A stretch of 64,000 nucleotides of DNA from Dugong dugon (Eukaryota > Chordata > Mammalia > Sirenia > Dugongidae), in the NCBI GenBank assembly GCA_030035585.1, contig CM057477.1, positions 59,377,447-59,441,446 of the forward strand. The letters run 5' to 3'. The notes below the pieces were generated by a model. The model worked only from the letters and a program-made list of their open reading frames with translations, was not told the DNA's origin and did no database searches. Positions 46,593 to 57,785 of the stretch are shown in pieces. Numbering within the stretch: the first letter of the stretch is position 1; each line of letters starts with the position of its first letter. Both the position numbers and the translations under genes were made by a program.

Positions 46593-47616
46593 GCAGTCAT
46601 CAGATGAGGTACAGGAATTGACAAACAACAGCAGGGCATTTAACAAGCAAATTTTTAAAGCACATACACAATGTACTAGCACTAAAATAGTGTAGACGAT
46701 TTAAGCAAGCTATTAATAGTTGTAGCAATATAAAAGGCTACAGACTATAAAAAAAATTAGGGCCCTATAATATGGACACATTTTCCTTACAGTGTTAATG
46801 TTGAAGATGACAGCCTCTTTTCTGTTAATCAATTTCAGATACACTTTATATTTCCAGCAAATAAAAATTAAATGTTTATAGATAATTTTACCCGAGAATT
46901 TAAAAATCCTTTGTAAATTCTCTGATACCCACTCCAAGTATTAAGTAGACAGAAAACTAATGAATTTGCCTCTCTTCACAATGGCAACAAAGCTGTACTG
47001 GAGTGAGCATAAAAATGAAAATTGTTTCAATGTGCTCACTACCAAAAAACTACTGAATTAAGAAATACGGATAGGCTTATTTTGAATCATAAAGACACAT
47101 GAGAAACAACATTCAAACTCAGCAAGTTTCCATAGGCTTAAACGGCTGACTTGGGCACATTACCAAAAGTTGGCTTAACTTTTTTAATAATTTTAATTCT
47201 TCAACTATGAATCTTAAATTCTATGCAAGCTATATGAGCAGTATCATTCTATGCTGCCAATGACAGTCACAACAGCCAAGACTAAACTGAGACAGTCCAT
47301 GGTGGCAACAACCCTGCACTCCCAGCTGTGCTACAGAACAGTAAGTGGATTGCTCTGCAAGCAAAATAGGACAAAACCGAAATGCATGTTTTTGGGCCGT
47401 TTTTATAATCAAAGTATAAAAAAAACAAAGTGTGTGTGTATATGTGTGCATGCATACATATAAAATCTTTTTAAAGTTAATATAAAAACAGGTAAATGTA
47501 AATAAAACCCTTGGTGATAATCATTCCAGAAAAATATTCAGTATAGAGTTATATCGGATACAATAATAGAAAATAAAAGCAAAAGCAAACCAACAAACAG
47601 AAAACATGCTTCAGCA
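46593..47616. other. Intron, mostly AT-rich, with a short GC-richer island
   Basis: Mostly unique. The stretch 47240-47350 is richer in GC than its surroundings and ends in a plus-strand GTAAGT; see findings. Confidence 0.45.
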
Positions 47617-47791
47617 CAGTGGTTCTAAATCAGATATCAGAAACAGGTGAGACACTTTTGGAATATACGTATGCTTGGGCCCTACCACCCTGAAGATTCT
47701 GATTCAAGAGGTCTGGGGTGGGGCTTACCACCTAATTTTTTATTAAAAATTCCACAGATATTCTGCTATGCTTGGCTAGTGGAAAACACTG
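47617..47791 (+). mobile_element. MER5A-like hAT non-autonomous element
   Basis: cagtggttctaaatcagata start, caagaggtctggggtggggc middle, ggaaaacactg end. Confidence 0.87.
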
Positions 47792-47987
47792 CCTTAGAAA
47801 AGGGATATTAAGTTAGTGTGACTCTTTGTCTTATTTTAGTTATTTATATCCTTTCCTCGTTCTAATAGGACATAAGAGATCTTATAAGGACATACAAAAT
47901 GCACAAAATAGGATAAATTAAAAGTACGATGAAGAAAATAAAAAAAAAGGGAAGAGTAGGCCTTATTTTGTTTAAGCACTCCTAAGA

Positions 47988-48182
47988 GGAGACCTGGTGG
48001 CACAGTGGTTACACGCTCACTGCTAACCCAAAGGTCGGAAGTTCAAACACACCCGCCGCTCCACGGGAGAAAGATGTGGCAGTCTGCTTCTGACTGCGGC
48101 CTTGGAAACCCTATGGGGCAGTTCTATTCTACTCATATTCCCACTATGAGTGGAATCGACTTGACGGCACTGGGTTTTTGGT
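47988..48182 (+). mobile_element. AfroSINE, long form
   Basis: Sense copy: gagacctggtggcacagtgg head, aaaggtcggaagttcaaaca B-box region, ggaatcgacttgacggcact tail. Confidence 0.92.
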
Positions 48183-48423
48183 TATTGGTATTCAGAGAGG
48201 AGGTAGCCTGAGAAGGGCATTCTACCAATACCATATTTTAAAAATAAATGGATGGATGCCAATTTTGAAAGTATTTTGTTTTCTATAATTTGCCCAGCTC
48301 CAAACTGAAAACAGATGAGATCCTGGCCCAGTTCAGCTCTGGAGTCTTTTGCTTGGGCCCAGTAAAAGGAGATGAGGAACGTGACTCTGGAATAAGAGGT
48401 TCAGATTCCTAAGGAGTTCAGGC

Positions 48424-48628
48424 TGCTGTTGTTAGGTGCCAGTGAGGTGATTCTGCCTCACAGTGACCACACGGGACAGAGCAGAACTGCCTCATAGGGT
48501 TTTTTAGGCTGTGATCTTTATGGGAGTAAATCACCAGATCTTTTCTCCCTCAGAGCTGCTGGGTCAGTTTGAACCACTAACCTTTCGGTTGGCAGCCGAG
48601 CACTTAACTGTTGCACCACTAGGCTCTT
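48424..48628 (-). mobile_element. AfroSINE, long form
   Basis: Antisense copy: ctgttgttaggtgccagtga tail at the left, tgttgcaccactaggctc head at the right. Confidence 0.92.
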
Positions 48629-48732
48629 TAAGGAGTTAAGGCTACTAATTGATAGTTTGATTCTTTTTTCTTTCAATTTACAGGGACAATTCCTGATTCT
48701 CATACCAACACATACTGAATTACCTTTCTCGG

Positions 48733-48885
48733 TACAAACCCACCAGCCTCTCCAAGGGAGGAAGATGTGGCAGTCTGCTTCCATAAAGATTACAGCCTTG
48801 AAAACCCTATAGAGCAGTTCTACTCTGTTCTATAGGGTCACTATGAGTCAGAATCAACTTGACAGCAGTGGGTTTAGTTTTGTTT
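48733..48885 (+). mobile_element. AfroSINE, 5'-truncated
   Basis: Sense copy that starts inside the unit (acaaacccaccagcctctcc) and lacks the tRNA-like head. The tail is atgagtcagaatcaacttga. Confidence 0.88.
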
Positions 48886-49712
48886 GGGGCACAATAAGAA
48901 AAAGCACTATTTCAGGTGGTCATGATTCCAAAGTACTTTTTTATCTTGCTGATTCACACAGTATCTATACCACCTGCCTCAATTAAGAAAGTAGACATTT
49001 ACTAATAGAGATGATGAGAAAGACAACAGTACATTGGGATCTTCTTTTCAAACCTAGCAGCTGGAGACTCCCTTATATGTAATGAAGTGAAACTAAATGA
49101 TTATTTACTTCTACACAACGAACTGTAACAGATCAACAGAGCGACACTGTTAATGCTAGCCGCAACTACGAACCAGAAATAATCTTCCTTTTTTCAGTCT
49201 TCAGAGGGTTAAAAAATAGAAAATACTTGTCATTTCTTAGAAGACAAGCTCAGTTCAGTTTTATCACCTAAACTGTCTCCTAACATCATGACAAAAAAAG
49301 CCATTCTTCATTTCTAATATATCTTTGCATCAAAATAAAAACCTTCCTAAGAAGGCATTCCTTTTAACAAAAGGTAACATAGGCTTTCATAGTTAAGATT
49401 CTAGACTGAGGGATAAGACGAAAACTCCAGTTTTTCCTTAAAGAGATACTTCACCCTACTTTTCACGTATTAGTTATACTCAGAAGTTATTTTCAATTGT
49501 GTGAAATTGATTTTCAATTACGTGAAAGTACAAGGACAACAACGTAAAACTGAACCTTCAGGGACCTGGACTTAATCAAATCTAATCAGGAGAACCTTTT
49601 CAGCATAGTCTGAATGGGTCATTGATATGAATTAATTTCAAGTAATAGATTAATCTTTAAAACACAATAACAGCATTTTCAAGTGTTCCTGTTTACAGAC
49701 TATTTAGTTTTT
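48886..49712. other. Intron, unique sequence
   Basis: No named element seen. Confidence 0.5.
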
Positions 49713-49717
49713 AGTAC

Positions 49718-50222
49718 TGTCATGGACTGAATTGTGTCCCCAAAAGTATCTGTCAACTTAGGTCATGATTTCCAGGACTGTATGACTGTCTACCATTTTA
49801 TTATCTGATGTGATTTCCCTGTGTGTTGTAAATTCTATCACTATGACATCATAAAATGGATTAGCAGCAGTTATACTGATGAGATCGACCAGATTAGATA
49901 GTGTCTTAAGCCAGCCAATCTCTTCTGAGATATGAGAGAAGCAAGCAGAGAAACAGGGGGATGTCATATCATCAAGAAAGCAGTGCCAGGAGCAGAGTGC
50001 GTCCTTTGGACGCAGGGTCCCTGCACTGAGAAGATCCTAGTCCAGGGGAAATTGATGACAAGGACCTTCCTCCAGAGCCAACAGAAAGACAAAGACTTCC
50101 CCTGGAGCTAATGCCCTGAATTTGGACTTCTAGCCTAGTAGACTGTGAGAGAATAAACTTCTCTTTCTTAAAGTCGTCCACTTGTGGTATTTCTGTTATA
50201 GCAGCACTAGATAACCAAGACA
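49718..50222 (+). mobile_element. MLT1-like solo LTR fossil
   Basis: Begins tgtcatggactgaattgtgt and ends gcactagataaccaagaca. The 5-bp flanks nearly match (agtac, agcac). It is a different variant from the LTR at 46174, with its own middle section. Old. Confidence 0.85.
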
Positions 50223-51654
50223 AGCACCATGAAAATATTGTTTGATATTTTTATTTTAACATATACTATATCTTGGTATTGTTAAAAATATATATCATTT
50301 CTTTATTCTTTACACTTATACATATACCACATTTAGCAAGTAAAAAGGTAAAATACATAAATACATACACACATATACACACACACATATTTTTAAACAT
50401 ACACAATTTTGAAAATATCTGTATATATACATATATGTATGTTTGTGTATGTGTGTGTATTCCATATGTGCATTTCAAAAGCACACTGATAAAAATCAAG
50501 AATGATTAATGTCCCCATTTTTGCATATATTTTCCTTAGCCCTGAAACCTTTGAACTTAAGAAAATAAAAATAGTACCAATGATATCAGAGTCCGAACCA
50601 TTTCCTCCTTCTGCGTTTCCTTTAAAAACTTTAAAATAACAGGACATGAAATCTAGTTCCTTTAGGACTACTATTGTCTGGCCTCACCACTTTATCTTCA
50701 TTCAGATCCCTGCAAAACATCCATATATCTCTTAAGAATCTATGTCATTTGGATGGTTTTTTTCGTTTTTTGTTTTTTTTGCAAAAGAGAAACCCTACCG
50801 AAAATAAAAATGTTCTGTAAAAATAAGAAAAACTATAACTGCACGAAATGTAAAAGAAAATATAGATCTGAAATCTAAAGCAATTATATGCCTCAAATGT
50901 CCTTAATACCTTTGAATGGTGTAAGTTCATTTTTCTGAGATTCCCCTGAGAAACCCTAAGATAAGTTATTACCTCAATAAAATAACCCCATAAAATAGGT
51001 GCATGCAGAGTGGCTAGAAAAGATTAGAATTACAACTGACTTCCAGAGTATAATACCATTCAGAAAGAAAACCAGGCATACTATAGTAAATTTTCAGTGT
51101 ATAAAGAAATGTCAGCAAACTCTCTATTAAAGTATGAATATTGATAAGAAAGTAAAATTTTATATTATAATTCATATATAAACTTTCTGGAAGATATTAA
51201 AATGATTATAGTAAAAGCAGGATGTCAAAGTGCATCTAGAGGTTACCTCAACCAGATAAAAATACACATATTTGCACCATATATACAAACCCAGAAAACT
51301 TTCAGCAATTATTTAAGGTGTCTTGCAAAAACATGTCTGACTATATTATAAAATTAAAAATAAGTAGATAAAGAAAACTAAGCAAGGGAATATGAAACCA
51401 AGAAGGGTAAAGATGGTACATAAAATGCATACTGTAAAGAAGATAAAAAAATTGAATCTAATCATTTTAATATCCAACATAAAAAGTGACACAAAAATGC
51501 TACACAAGTCATAATAACCACAACATTGACACCAAATCAAACATAGCACTACTATTCTTGATAATGAGATTGAGAAAAATTTGTTCCATGGGTCAGGGCA
51601 TCATATAAAGAATGGTATGTTGAGTTAAAAATGAAGTAACAATAGTTATAACCC
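50223..51654. other. Intron, AT-rich, with a (CA/TA)n tract
   Basis: A low-complexity cata/caca/tgtg tract lies at about 50350-50470. The rest is unique AT-rich intron. Tyr/Thr-rich open frames on both strands here are tract artefacts. Confidence 0.55.
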
Positions 51655-51845
51655 CTAACACTTACAAAAAGCTTACTTAGTTCCAAGTGCACTACACAAA
51701 TTAACTCATGTAATCCTTATAACCCTAAGAGATAGGTACTATTAATGTCTTCATTTTAAAGATAAGAAAACTAAAGAACAAAGATGTTAAATGGCATTCC
51801 CAATCAAGGTCACACAGCTAGTAAGCAGAGGAGTCAGGCTGTCCT
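51655..51845 (-). repeat. MIR SINE
   Basis: Antisense MIR with caaggtcacacagctagtaa and ttcattttaaagataagaaa. Confidence 0.88.
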
Positions 51846-53879
51846 CAAGAATATTATTACCTGAAATACAGCAACACATTTCACTAAAAGAAATTCCATA
51901 GGGAAAGAGCTGGTCTGGATTAATCAATCCGTGGATAGATTTTAAAGTCTAAGTAGAGAACTGTCCCAGTGCACAGCCTTCAGGCTACCATTCACGGCAT
52001 TCACAAATGCTGTTTCTCAATCAACTTCTTGAGAAGAGTTGAGAAGCAGTGACTATGATGCCATTCACTCCTCGTAATGCCCATAAATACAGCCAGTCTC
52101 CACTGCTGTTTTAAATATCTTTAAATATATACATAAAAGATTGAAATAAAAAATAGCTTTAGTTAACAGTAATTATATCTCTAAGTGGAGAAAACTAAAT
52201 CTTTATTTTCTTGTTTCTGAATTAAAAATATAAACAGTGGGCATTTAATACTAATAAGTACTATTAATTTTTTTTTTTTCCAAAAGGAACTAGCTGGAAT
52301 TCTGTAGACTTTCCAGGTCTACCTCAAATAAGTTTTGCTTATTTGAGCAAAATCTATCCTAACAACAACAAAAATATCCTACCAGTAGTATAAATACCAA
52401 GAAAATCTAGGATTTAAGTGAATAAAAGAGTTAGTCATAGACTTTGTAATAAGGATTAATTACGTCCATACCTATTAGTGGCAGAATACTGCATAATATT
52501 ACATAAACACAGAATGCTAATAGTTTTTAGGTGCTTGAGTAGAAACAAACTCATTATTTGCGGGGTCCAAGCAACAGAACACAAGGCATGCCACCAACAT
52601 TCCTCAGCATCATTTATGCTTGATCTCCAACAAAAAGGCTTCTCATTTTACATATATTGTAAAAATTAGTTTTAAGCCTTTCCATGCCTCTCCTTCAAGT
52701 TTTTCTTTTAAACTACTATTTTTAACCTGTTGCATATATAATGAATACTGCTTTTATGAATAGGATTATGGCGTTACAAACGTATCATGATTTTGAATCA
52801 TTTATAGCTCTATTCATTGTAATCATTGGTATCTATAACAACATGATCTACTCTATTAGAGACTTATTCTGTAAACACAGAACAAAATTCTTCTGGTTGA
52901 AGCTAACTAGAAGACAAACCCACCATCTCACTAAAAACTAACCCCATCAGCTGATGCAATTCTAGGATATCTTAATAAAGTTGCAAAATAAAATACCAAA
53001 TAAAAGTCAGTATAGGTGCAAATAATGTAATATACATTTAATGGAGACACCCAGTCAAATCCCCTTCTACTATGCCTTCCTGTACGACAGGCACCAGAAA
53101 ATTACAAACATCATTCCTTAGATGTCTTTGCAGCTAGAGTTCTGGGTGTGACCCAGGTTCTACTAAACATTCCCATGTGCCTGAGACTGGGGAGGCAAAG
53201 TGAGTACGGTGAGGTGGCAGCATGTTCTTTAGATGCTGCTCTTCTAGGACAGCTGTGGCTGAAGCTCTACTGTGTTTCTGAGCATTTCTTTTGGCACTGT
53301 CATCCCTGACTGGGTAGGATCTAAGCTCCATTCTCTGCCTCTCCCAGAAATTCTAGAAGCTACCTAATATCCTGTAATAACTCCCTCTCAGTTGTAAGTA
53401 GCCAGAATGGATTCTCTTGTTCACAACAAAAATCATGGCTCAAGGAGGATGACATTTGAGAAGTCAATCAACATATTAAAGTTTGTGAAGGAAATGTTCA
53501 CAGATCATTAAGTATATAAAAAAGGTTAAGAACTGTTTCAACAAAGAAGGCAAAAGTATAGTGATGCTACCGAGTTAAACCTCAACACACACAAAACTAA
53601 AGAATCCCAGTTCCCTCCAATGGTACAGCAAGCCTTGCTACATTTTATCACAAATGTTTGATGCTGTTAGAAAAACAGATGGAAAACTAGCAATCAATTC
53701 TAGTTTAAATATTAGAAATCATATTTGCCTTATAATAAATTAGTTTTTAAAAGCAAGTAACAAATAGAATATAAAATCAAGCTTGGTGTTAAGTACAGAT
53801 TATCTGTTCGGTATTCAGTAAAGACACCTGAGGCAGACATGGCATTTGCCCTCACGAAACACCACTCAAATCCCTTTGC
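51846..53879. other. Intron, unique plus possibly one unclassified repeat
   Basis: The section 53060-53420 (ttgcagctagagttctgggt; cctgactgggtaggatctaa) has the feel of an old interspersed repeat, but I could not assign it. No exon seen. Confidence 0.4.
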
Positions 53880-54685
53880 TGTGTATTGAATTGTATCCCC
53901 CTCCCCCCAAAAAATATGTGTTAGAATCCTAACCCCATTCCTGTGGATGTGACCCTGTTTAGAAGTAGGGTTTTCTTCATTACGTTAATGAGGTCATGCC
54001 AATGTAGGGTGTGTCCTAAACCTAATCAATTCCCAATGAAAAAAAAAAATAAAGCAGATTAAACACAGAGGCAGGCACAGACTCGAGAAGACAGATACCA
54101 TGTGAGGATCGCAAAGAACCAAGGAACCGACATGGCCAAGGCCCTGATTTGGACTTACAGCCTCCAGAACTGTGAGCAAATAAATTTCTGCTTTTTAAAG
54201 CACTTTGAGGACTAAGATGTACCTGACCCAAACCGTGGTATTTCCAATCGCCTCATATACATGCAAAAGCTGGACAATGAATAAAACCGACAGAAGAAGA
54301 ATTGATGCATTTGAATTATGGTGTTGGCAAAGAATATTGAATATACCATGGACTGCCAGAAGAACAAACAAAGCTGTCTTAGAAGAAGTACAGTCAGAAT
54401 GCTCCTTACAAGCAAGGATGGCGAGACTTCTCACTTATTTTAGATACGTTATCAGGAGGGATAAAAGTAGAAGATCTGCAAAAAAGGGGAAGACCCTCAA
54501 CAAGATGGTCTGACACAGTGGTTGCAACAAGGGGCTCAAACACAGCAACGACTGTGAGGATGGCGCAGGACCAGGCAGTGTTTCGTTCTGTTGTACAAAG
54601 GGCTGCTGTGAGTTGGACCCGACTTGATGGCACCTAACAACAACTTGTGGTATTTCTGTTTCATCAGTACTAAGAAACTAAGACA
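53880..54685 (+). mobile_element. MLT1-like solo LTR fossil with nested RTE fragment
   Basis: Start gtgtattgaattgtatcccc, end ctaagaaactaagaca. The LTR is split near its 3' end by the RTE piece at 54200-54642. Old and broken. Confidence 0.8.
54200..54642 (+). mobile_element. RTE/BovB-type LINE, 5'-truncated fragment
   Basis: Sense fragment of the RTE C-terminal region. It translates SWTMNKTDRRRIDAFELWCW, then WTARRTNKAVLEEVQSE, then TYFRYVIRRDKS, matching the 3' third of the full-length copy at 16475-19695. It ends ttgatggcacctaacaacaac. It lacks endonuclease and RT. Confidence 0.92.
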
Positions 54686-54714
54686 CCTTTCTTGTCAGCT
54701 ACCAGGGGAGGCAG

Positions 54715-54880
54715 CACAGTTGAGACCATGGGTAAGGAGTGAGGAAAGTTGGGTTTCAATTCCAATTCCGCCACTTCCTCATTAAGTGATGAATGGGTGG
54801 AGTAAAACAACATACAGAATTAAATGAGATAATGCCTGGTACCTAGTGGGTATTCAATAAATGACAGCTGAATCTAAAAC
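54715..54880 (+). repeat. MIR SINE
   Basis: Sense MIR: gggtttcaattccaattccg, then gaattaaatgagataatgcc and ggtattcaataaatgacagc. Confidence 0.78.
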
Positions 54881-55067
54881 AAGATACAAATACATTAAAA
54901 TGTAAATACAATAATAAATCTTAGTTAACAGTTCAGGATATTAATAGAAGTGATATAACAACGCTATATATAGTTAAATGAGAAAAAAAAAAAAAACCTG
55001 CCTTAAAATCTAAATGAAGGGTAATATTAAAGCAGGGGGGAATAGACAGGATAAGGTGACAAACCAA

Positions 55068-55245
55068 AAAACCCACCGCCATCAAGTCAGTTCCAACTCA
55101 CAGTGACCCCAAAGGGTTTCCAACGCTATAAATCTCTACGGAAGCAGGCTGCCACATCTTTCTCCAGCAGAGTTGCTGGTGGTTTTGAACTGCCAACCTT
55201 TCTGTTAGCAGTTGATTGCTTTAACCACTGCACCACCAGGGCTCC
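55068..55245 (-). mobile_element. AfroSINE, long form
   Basis: Antisense copy: aaacccaccgccatcaagtc tail, gcaccaccagggctcc head. Confidence 0.92.
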
Positions 55246-55309
55246 TTAAGCTGACAAAGGAGGTCAGAATTTGAGGTGGGCCTTTAAGAATCATCTAAAT
55301 TTTGTAAAA

Positions 55310-55725
55310 TTTATTTATTCACTCATTCAAAAAATATCTACGGAGTGCCCACTACATGTGAGATACTGTTCCAGGTGTTGACCCAACCAAGGGACATCTT
55401 AAGATACAGCTACGAAAAGAGAAACATGGACCTTATACTCCCGTGGGAATAGAACAGAGATAGACAAAGGAAAGGAGGAAGAAGAGGGGAAAACATAAGG
55501 AAGGAAGGAAGAGAGAGAGGAGGGAGGGAGAAAGAAAACAAAAAGTATCACATACTGGTCAGTGCTATGAAGAAAATATAAGGTAATGTGATGGGTCAAG
55601 GACGCTTCCTCTAAGGATATTTAAACTGAGATTTAAATGACAAGAGGCCATGTGGAGCTCAGGGGAAGAGTTTCCCAGGCCTGTGGGAACAGTCTATGCA
55701 AAGGCCCTAAAGCAGAAAGAAATTA
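55310..55725. repeat. Old interspersed repeat, same family as 25132
   Basis: tttatttattcactcattca, then gtgcccactacatgtgagat and later gggaacagtctatgcaaagg. A purine tract (ggaaggaagg, gagggaggga) lies at 55460-55530. Confidence 0.55.
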
Positions 55726-55733
55726 GATTTAAG

Positions 55734-55886
55734 GGAGCCATGGTGGCACAGTGGTTAAGAGCTCAGCTGCTAACCAAACGGTCAGCATTTCGAATCCACC
55801 AGCCGCTCCTTGGAAACCCTATGGGGCAGTTCTACCCTGTCCTAAATGGTCACTATGAGTCAGAATCGACTTGATGGCAATAACTT
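55734..55886 (+). mobile_element. AfroSINE, short form, best preserved in the window
   Basis: Sense copy: ggagccatggtggcacagtg, aacggtcagcatttcgaatc, agtcagaatcgacttgatgg. The tRNA-like head with A and B boxes is complete. Confidence 0.95.
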
Positions 55887-55981
55887 TTTTTTTTTTTTCT
55901 GGTTTAAGGGACCAGTGAGCTAGAAACATAATCAGCAGAGGGTACAGCAGTGAGCGAGAAGGTCGGTTTGGACACACAGGG

Positions 55982-56382
55982 CAGTGGTTCTCAGTCCTGG
56001 CTGCCTGTTAGAATCATTGCTGTTGGGTGCTGTTGAGTCAATTCCGACTCATAGCCACCTCATGTGACGGAGCAGAACTGCCCCATAGGGTTTGCTAGGC
56101 TGTAATCTTTACAAAAGCAGATCACCAGGACTTTCTCCCTTGGAGCCACTGGATGGGTTCAAACTGCCTAACCTTTCAGTTAGCAGCCAAGTCCTTAACC
56201 ATTGCGTGCCACCAGGGATCCTTTACAGTTAGAACTGGAGAGTAGATTTTTTAAAAAAGTACTAATCTCTAGCCCCACCTCAGACCAATTTCTGCAGACT
56301 CTCTGATGGGGGGCCCTGGATGCTGGAGGTTTTTCCAAGCTCCTTGGGTAGTTCTAATATGCAACCAAGGTTGAAAAGCAGT
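55982..56382 (+). mobile_element. MER5A-like element split by a SINE
   Basis: Left part cagtggttctcagtcctggc to gttagaatc. The right part resumes after 56222 and ends caaggttgaaaagcagtg. Confidence 0.8.
56015..56222 (-). mobile_element. AfroSINE, long form, inside MER5A-like element
   Basis: Antisense copy: attgctgttgggtgctgttg tail, tgccaccagggatcc head. Short flanking similarity gttagaatc / gttagaact. Confidence 0.92.
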
Positions 56383-57227
56383 GAAGGAGCATTCTTTCAT
56401 TTTATTTTAGGTATAATGGGAAACCATGAACAGATTCTAAGCAGAGAAATGATATGATCTGATTTACATTCTTAAAAGGTCACTCTCACAAGTCTTTGGA
56501 GAGTGGATTATGGAATGCAACATATTCTAAATAAGTATCTACAAATATTCAACCAACATAACCAATGTGTTCTTAAAAACTGCAAAGTAAAATTCTATAT
56601 GCTGAATGCAATTTCCACCAAACTCCCAACAATGAGTCCAGCAATGGTGAATCAGAACAACTAGAGATGTCCATCCTACAAAAAGCAAAAGAGGGAAGAC
56701 TGATAGTTGGCTTTGGGGGAGGGATTGGGCAAGAGATGTGCACAGCTCCAACACTAGACAACTCTTCTGACTGGCTTAACATGTCCCTCTTGGCACCTTC
56801 CTCACAAAACTAAACCTACTTTCTCTGACTTGCTTCCCCATGGGAGACACTGTCCAGCAAGAAGGCAAACACCTGTTCATTAGGAGGGAGATAGGAAAAG
56901 AGATGATGGATTGATTCAGGGAGAGTCATTAAGGATAGAAGTGGAGTCTCCTGCCTAAACCAGTATAAAAAATGCTGGTTAAGATGAAAGAAACAGGCTG
57001 GTCGGGGTAGCTGGGCAACCTTCCCATCCTGCCCACCTTCCCACCTATGTGGGGGCATAACAGACATCACTCTTCTCCTGCACAGAGGCTGCCTGCTTAC
57101 AACAACCTAAATCTGGGAGCTCTTAAAGGAACCACAGGAAATGAGCAGGAAGCATCACAAGACCTGGGCTGGCTAAGGCCCCTCTTCAAACTCTTAATCT
57201 TTTTTTTTGCTCTTCTTTTTATTTTAA
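56383..57227. other. Intron, unique sequence
   Basis: No named element. The open frames here lack family similarity and splice context. Confidence 0.45.
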
Positions 57228-57432
57228 GGGGCCCTGATGACGCAAACAGTTAAGCACTCGGCTGATAACCAAAAGGTTGGCAGTTCTAACCTACCCAGCG
57301 GCTCCATGGGAGAAAGACCTGGCAATCTGTTTCCATAAAGACTGTAGCCAAGAAAACCCTATGGTGCAGTTCTACTCTGTCACATGGGGTTCCTATGAGT
57401 CGGAATCAACTCAACAGCACCTAACAACAACA
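57228..57432 (+). mobile_element. AfroSINE, long form
   Basis: Sense copy: aggggccctgatgacgcaaa head, ctaacaacaacaatta tail, ending directly at an antisense L1. Confidence 0.92.
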
Positions 57433-57436
57433 ATTA

Positions 57437-57785
57437 TTTTATTTTACTTTTTGTGAAAATATACGCAGCAAAGGATACACCTTTTCCACAAATTTTATAT
57501 GTACAATTCAGTGACACTGCTTACATTCATCAAGTAATGTAACCACTCTTGCTATCCTTTTCTAAATTATTCCACCGCCAATTAACGTAATGTCACTGAC
57601 CCCTAATGGTTAAGAACTCAGCTGCTAACCAAAAGGTCAGCAGTTCAAATCCACCAGCGGCTCCTTTGAAATCCTATGGGGCAGTTCTGCTCTGTCCTAT
57701 AACGTCATTACGAGTCGGCATCAGCTTGACGGCAGCAGGTTTAGTTTTTGTTTTTTTGGTTATTAATGTAATGTCACAGCCCCTT
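57437..57785 (-). mobile_element. L1 3' UTR, old, split by a SINE
   Basis: Antisense L1 3' end: gtgaaaatatacgcagcaaa, then gtacaattcagtgacactgc. The AfroSINE at 57604-57755 interrupts it; gtaatgtcac occurs on both sides, as a target-site duplication would. Confidence 0.83.
57604..57755 (+). mobile_element. AfroSINE lacking the first bases
   Basis: Sense copy: aatggttaagaactcagctg, aaaggtcagcagttcaaatc, gagtcggcatcagcttgacg. Confidence 0.92.
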
